Source of the DNA: Effrenium voratum
Taxonomy: Eukaryota > Sar > Dinophyceae > Suessiales > Symbiodiniaceae
NCBI GenBank assembly: GCA_963377175.1
Contig: CAUJNA010001602.1
Location: 403,501-467,500 of the forward strand
Direction: 5' to 3'
DNA: 64,000 nt
Positions 59,001 through 64,000 of the stretch are shown piece by piece (positions within the stretch are counted from its first letter, which is position 1; each line of letters starts with the position of its first letter). The position numbers and the translations under genes are program-made. The notes below the pieces were generated by a model. The model had not been told where the DNA came from. It worked only from the letters and a program-made list of their open reading frames with translations, and ran no database searches.

Positions 59001-62000
59001 AGGACATGATCCAAAATCACCCCCTCCTTGACTTCACCCGCAAGCCGCGGCAGGGTTGTGGAAAACAGGCGTTTTCGGGCCAGTTGTTGTGAATCAGAGA
59101 GGTCAGGAACCCCACTAAAAAGGTTTGAGACCTTAAACAGGATCCTCTTGAGGCTAGGTACCAAGAATCTTCGGGCAGCTGTTCAGTGGCCCATTTTCGC
59201 CTTTGTGTTTGCTTGGCTTCCCGCTTGCAAGGTCGACACCAAAAAGGGGTTCTTTCAACAGGGCAACCCTGTTTAGTTCCCATGGATCTGCACGGAGTCG
59301 GAATCATACATGTATTCTGTATGTGTTCCGAGGGAATCCCTTTCAAAGTGATAAAGTCATGGGGAATCAGCCATAATCAGCCACTAAGTTTCCACAATCA
59401 ACCTTGCACCATTTTCTGCAGGATGCCTTCAATTGGGGCTACGACCCGGTGCTCTACGGGGTGCCGGAGGGTTCCTACGCCACAGACCCAGATGGCCTGG
59501 CGCGGGTCTTGGAGCACCGACGCATGGTCACGGCGCTCCACGGCAAAGGCCTGCGGGTCATCGCGGACGTGGTCTTCAACCACGTCTTCGGCGGCGGCCC
59601 CGTGGGCCCTCACTCCATCTTGGACAAGCCACCGGGATGCAAATGGCTTCACTGACCAGAATGGGAAGAAACGGTCTTGGTGATGCAGGGGTTATTGTCC
59701 ACCCAGCTGGGGCAAAAGGTGGGGGCAAGGTCCTGAGAAATGCGTTCCCAAAGCAAGGTGCGTGCCCGGCTACTACTTGAGACGAAGCGAAGATGGACGT
59801 GTGGAGAACTCAACTTGCATGCGCCTTGGACAAACCAGCATGCTGTTGCAAGTGTTGATGTGGATGGGCTTTCTCCGCTTGTCTCACATTTCCATCCACC
59901 GCTTCAGCCACGAAAATGGGGTAAATTGGAGGATGTTGAGGGACGGACTCAAAAGAACCATATTGAATTCTTCATATCAGTATTGGGTAGACTCGTTCAA
60001 TATCCGATTTGATGATGACACTTGATTTCTATCCATTTCATCAGGGAACCCTCAATCGGTGGCTTGGCTTGCATCCAAACTGGGTAGGGGTGCAGGGCCT
60101 GCGTGGAGAGGCCCCGCGCCCTACCCCTTTTGGATGCAATCCAAGCCACCGCCAATGCCAGCTTAGCATGACTCATGTGACTGTCCTTTTGCTTTGCTTG
60201 TCCCTTCCTCCCTAACAAGAACCTTGAAAAAACGTTTTGACACAAATAAAGTGTTTTCCCGGAAGTTTGCCCGGAAAAGATATTAGGGCGCCTGGTTTCA
60301 GTTTTATCGTGCCAGAGACAAGCTTCAGTTGCAGCACAAGGTACACGTTCCTTCCCTGGTCAAAAAAGCCTGCAGGATACATTCTAAGCAAGGCATTGGA
60401 ACAGTTCAAGTTGGGGTGCAGACCCTGTGGGTCTGAAAAAAACAAGTTGGGTGGTTTTCCGGTGATCCCCGATGCCGCTGGAGTTGGGGTCGATGGGAAA
60501 AATCACTGGTTTAGTATTGGTTTCAACTTGGCTATTCTAAGCTTTGGTAGTTTCCCGGCCCTAGAAAAATGTTGTTTTTTTTATGTTTTCATCCTCCCTT
60601 TTCTTGGGTCTCCCCGCTTGTTTGACGCCTGTAGAATTTTCAAAGAGGTGGTTGCCCTTTGGTTTCCCATTAAACGCCCCCTGCCCCCAAACATATCAAA
60701 AACAGGCACCGCCATGTGAGGAACAACACGGCCACGGAGCGGTACATGATGGAGCGCCACGTGGTGGACATGGTACTGCGCTGGGCGACAGAGCACCGCA
60801 TGGACGGGTTCCGCTTCGATCTCATGGGCCATTTGACCCTGAGGCTTGCGACATGGGCGAACTCTCGCCAAAGCAACAAGCATCATGGGTTCTGGGCAAT
60901 TTGTAGCGACATACTTGTAGGAAGGTTGCATGTCAAGTGAGGGGTCCTTTCTCAGGGGGTCCCTCTTTTCTTTTCGGTTGGGGAATGTAGCCGCTGGCCC
61001 CAACCTGCCAGAGGAGTGTGTCGATTGAGGGTCCGAGATGGTCCACGCAATGCGGACATAACCCGTAGCCCAACGGAGCCGGTAGTTTGTGTACCATACT
61101 AGCATGTTCCACTTCCGCCAGGCATGGGTTGGTGATTTTTTAAGATTCACCAAGATGGGTTGCCTTTCAGCACCCGCCGCTTTGATTTGCCTCAGCAGTA
61201 TGAATCGGACCCACCCGATTGAACTGTAGCCGTCTCCTCTCATACTGCAAGATGAGGCTCAGCCAAACTTCCATCCCCGAAATAAGGTGACAAAAAACAC
61301 AGTTGTGGCTCAACAAGAACTCCCCAGCTTGGGGAAAAGCAAAAAACGACTGCAGTCCTGGCACCTAAAATGTACGCCAACAAGTGGACCGCAAAACAAT
61401 AGGGGGACCTCAAAACATGTCGGATTTCCTTTTGACTCCCCTGCCAGCCAACGCTGCTAAGCAGCATGTTATTTTTGGATGTCAGGTGCATCCAGAAGTG
61501 CCGTGCCGCGCTGGACGCGCTGAGCCTGGAACAGCACGGCATCGATGGGCCCAGGCACTGGGGGGGAGTTTTGGTAAGCGGGTGGCAGGGGGTGTTTGGT
61601 GTCATTCATGCTTTTCTGAAGAACCCTTGAAAGAAGTCTCTCTTTTTTTGGTGCATGTGTGTGTGTTTTTGTTTTGGTGTTTGGAAAAATGTTGGTGGTG
61701 TTCTCGTGCGAAACCTTTTATAAGTTGTTGTGGGGTTGTGTTCTGATTTGCGGGCCCTTCCTGAATTTCACTCACAAGGGTCGGATTGCCGCTGCCAAAC
61801 GACCTTCAAAGCAAACAGGTCCCCAGGCGCTTCCTGGTGCAGTGGAAACCATCAGATGGGTTTTTACTATTGTTTGATCCCATGTTGATGGTACTAATTG
61901 GGGTTGGCGGGTGTGTGTGCTCAAAGTAGAGTGGACCCATGCATGATTCTTGATGAGTTCAGCATTCATTATGGTTTAGCAGGCACCAAACAGGCCCAAC

Positions 62001-63342
62001 ATGAATTCTTACGTGAGAGGGGACATGTGTTCCATACAACCAGCCACCAACTACCGTTTTGTTTCAATTGTCTCATACCCTCTGCTTGGGGCCCAGTAAG
62101 ATAAGTGGCTAAATCGTGACATAGATTGTTTGCTACCAGCAAGGCAATATTTGGACACCTTGGTGTGTGTGTGTGTTCCGCTTGGTTTGGAGCCCGACGG
62201 GTTACGTTTGCGAGGGAATGCCGCGTCAGGTTTTTCTCATCTAGCACTGAGACCCATCAATTTCACCAACAGACCCTAAAGTGCACATGGCATGTTAACA
62301 GCAAGAGGAACAAATGCCTTCACATGTCAAAAGAACACAGATCTTGAATTTCCCAATGCCTTTTCCATGGCGATGTTTCCCAGTGGCTTACGTGTCTTGG
62401 TCGAGATTCATATGGAACCCCACAAAACCACCACTCGTACAGGCACCTCTTTTGGGTTCCATGTTAGTTTGTAGCGGGGTATGGTTCGTTGTCCTTTTTT
62501 GTCCAACGGTTATTTCGGTGTGGCTCAAAATTAAAACGGGGCAAACCGCAGGTCTTGGCAACCATGTTTCCACTTCCCGGGGCAACCCATTTTGGAAATT
62601 TCCGGTTTTTTGAATTCGCCACGGCCATTTTGCGCGTGTTGGTTTTCCGTTTTCCCGTGTGTTCCGGTGAGCCGATCTGTTCGAAACCGCCAGGCTGCTG
62701 CTCTACGGTGAGGGCTGGGAGTTCGGGGAGATCGCGCAGGGGGCGCGGGGGGACACGGCGTGCCAGCGCCTGCTGGCGGGCACCGGCATCGCCTCCTTCA
62801 ACGACAACCTCCGGGAGGAGCGAAGTGGTGGAGTCGGGGGTGTTTTGGTGGGGATGTGGTTTTTGTTGGTGTCATTTGGTGTGTTTTGTTGTTGTGTTTT
62901 TCGGGGAGGGGAACCCGCTTTTGGTTGGTTTTGAATGAGGTCCCCCTTGTTTGTGTGTGTGCCTTTTTGTTGGGAAACGTCTCTTGCTTGTGTTCTCTCA
63001 CGCCCCAATGTGGAAAACCACCGATTCGATTCGTGAGGCCCATCCCTACGACTTGTCTTTGAGGGGATTCCTCAAGGGTACAGGAAATCACCAGATTCAC
63101 CACAATTTGTGTCCTTTTTTGGTAGCACAGGAAATCACCAGATTCCTCAAGGGTACCAGATTCACCACTTTGCAGCAGTCTTTTTTCGTAACAGTGTCCT
63201 TTCCCTTTCAGTGCCTTGGTGCACTTGTGGTTTTAACGGGAAACGCACAGGACGCCTTTTGGGGTCCCCTTTGAGACACACCCGGCATCTGCTTCGAAGG
63301 CGCTGCTGGGTGGCAACGCCTTCGAGGACCCGCGCCTCCAAG
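56044..63342 (+). CDS. Limit dextrinase / pullulanase-type GH13 debranching enzyme (3' end outside window)
   Basis: Hydrolyses alpha-1,6 branch points of starch-like glucan. Exons in frame: 56044-56163 ([13 protein letters not shown]), a possible short exon near 56254-56320, one from 56499 (end unresolved), 56741-57328, 57909-58079, 58533-58568, 59422-59627, 59758-59820, 60721-60843, 61486-61548, 62694-62817 and 63300-63342. The eight exons from 56741 to 63342 all join in phase. The 56741 exon carries the starch-binding-like N-domain ([19 protein letters not shown]) and [12 protein letters not shown]. Catalytic blocks: DVVFNHVF (region I), [10 protein letters not shown] (nucleophile Asp), [11 protein letters not shown] (acid Glu), [13 protein letters not shown], then [11 protein letters not shown]. 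The fourth conserved region with the HD pair lies beyond the right edge. Donors are mostly GC or GA. The start codon is not identified. Dinoflagellate starch is cytosolic, so a role in storage-glucan turnover is likely. Confidence 0.9.
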
Positions 63343-63401
63343 GCCGGGGATGGAAACGGCCACGTCCAACCGCCGGTCTTTCGTTGGATACAAGCGAAAG
63401 G

Positions 63402-63515
63402 CTAGGTCCCCCAGTAGTGCCCTTTTACCCTTTTTTTGGGGAGGGTTCCCCTACTAAAATAGACTACAGAAAAAAAGGGGTATCCTTATTCTAACCTCTC
63501 TACTAAAGGACCTAG
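63402..63515. mobile_element. MITE copy 2 (114 bp) downstream of the last visible debranching-enzyme exon
   Basis: Starts CTAGGTCCCCCAGTAG and ends CTACTAAAGGACCTAG, flanked by the direct repeat AAGG at 63398-63401 and 63516-63519. The interior is nearly identical to copy 1. It lies about 60 bases after the GC donor at 63343, so it is probably intronic. Confidence 0.86.
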
Positions 63516-63841
63516 AAGGTTTAGAATTGAAGGATAGTCCCTTTGCAATAGGTGCCCGGTGCACCAAGAAAAAAACTGATCCGTTTACTGGAAACGTGTC
63601 AAAATCGGATGCACAGCTCTTGAATGGCTTGAAATGAGGAGGAAGCCGTTGTTAATTGAAGGGGTCTGCTGTGGACCGCTTTCAGCGTGGGATGCAGCAC
63701 TATCGTTTTTCCTGTGGGGAGCCCGTGCGCAGGAGGATGTCCTTCAGGCTTTGAGGTTTTATGGGGTGAGCCTCCGACCTCTCAGCCCTCAAAAGGATCT
63801 CTTGGCGGTTTTCTTTGAGGCCCCGTTCGTTTGGTTTTTTG

Positions 63842-63931
63842 CTTGCCTGCCTGCCTTGCCTTGCCTTGCCTTGCCCTGCCCTGCCTTGCCTTGCCTTGCC
63901 TTGCTTCCTTGCTTGCTTGCGTGCTTGCTTT

Positions 63932-63976
<45 letters not shown>

Positions 63977-64000
63977 TTGCTTGCTTGCTTCTGGTTTGCT
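63842..64000. repeat. CCTTG and CTTG array at the right edge
   Basis: (CCTTG)n with CCCTG variants at about 63850-63903, then (CTTG)n to the window end. It is presumably inside the debranching-enzyme gene. Confidence 0.85.

Overview
The window looks like nuclear DNA of a dinoflagellate, most likely a Symbiodiniaceae-type alga. Gene density is low, exons are short and spread over kilobases, and nearly all introns whose ends can be fixed by reading frame start with GC or GA instead of GT. There are long simple-sequence arrays and same-strand gene copies, and a probable relict of the dinoflagellate spliced leader lies just upstream of one start codon. No rRNA or tRNA gene and no bacterial operon structure is visible. 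Exon coordinates for the three main genes come from joining conserved protein segments in frame; they were not confirmed with transcripts.

Layout. 1-1330: an AT-rich island with small compact ORFs, including the N-terminal part of a probable viral capsid protein running off the left edge; it looks like an integrated DNA virus fragment. 1.6-8 kb: a 22-bp minisatellite and decayed pieces of multicopy, transposase-like protein families, mostly on the minus strand. 8.9-10.0 kb: a chain of microsatellites ending next to the last two exons of an unrecognised plus-strand gene (10080-10409). 11.7-13.3 kb: a polypyrimidine satellite. 13.3-26.5 kb: mostly gene-free DNA with large tetra-, octa- and hexanucleotide arrays and two MITE-like inverted-repeat elements.

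26.9-63.3 kb carries the recognisable genes, all on the plus strand: (1) a fatty acid hydroxylase/sterol desaturase superfamily membrane enzyme (26989-29776); (2) AFG1-like mitochondrial ATPase copy A (40386-47025); (3) AFG1-like copy B (49585-52830); (4) an unrecognised short gene fragment (55184-55600); (5) a limit dextrinase/pullulanase-type GH13 debranching enzyme broken into at least a dozen exons (56044 to beyond 63342, open at the right edge). Three copies of a 112-114 bp MITE with 4-bp target duplications occur, in the first intron of the hydroxylase gene, between genes, and in the right-hand intron of the debranching-enzyme gene.

The most interesting points are the fusion of an AFG1/ZapE-type ATPase to a C-terminal EF-hand pair in both copies; the different intron content of the two copies despite a 329-bp identical tract; the probable spliced-leader relict in front of the intron-poorer copy; direct repeats at intron ends together with a MITE able to act as an exactly excisable GC-AG intron; and the viral island. 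The genes do not form one pathway: they cover mitochondrial protein quality control with a probable calcium input, storage-glucan debranching, and lipid or sterol modification.
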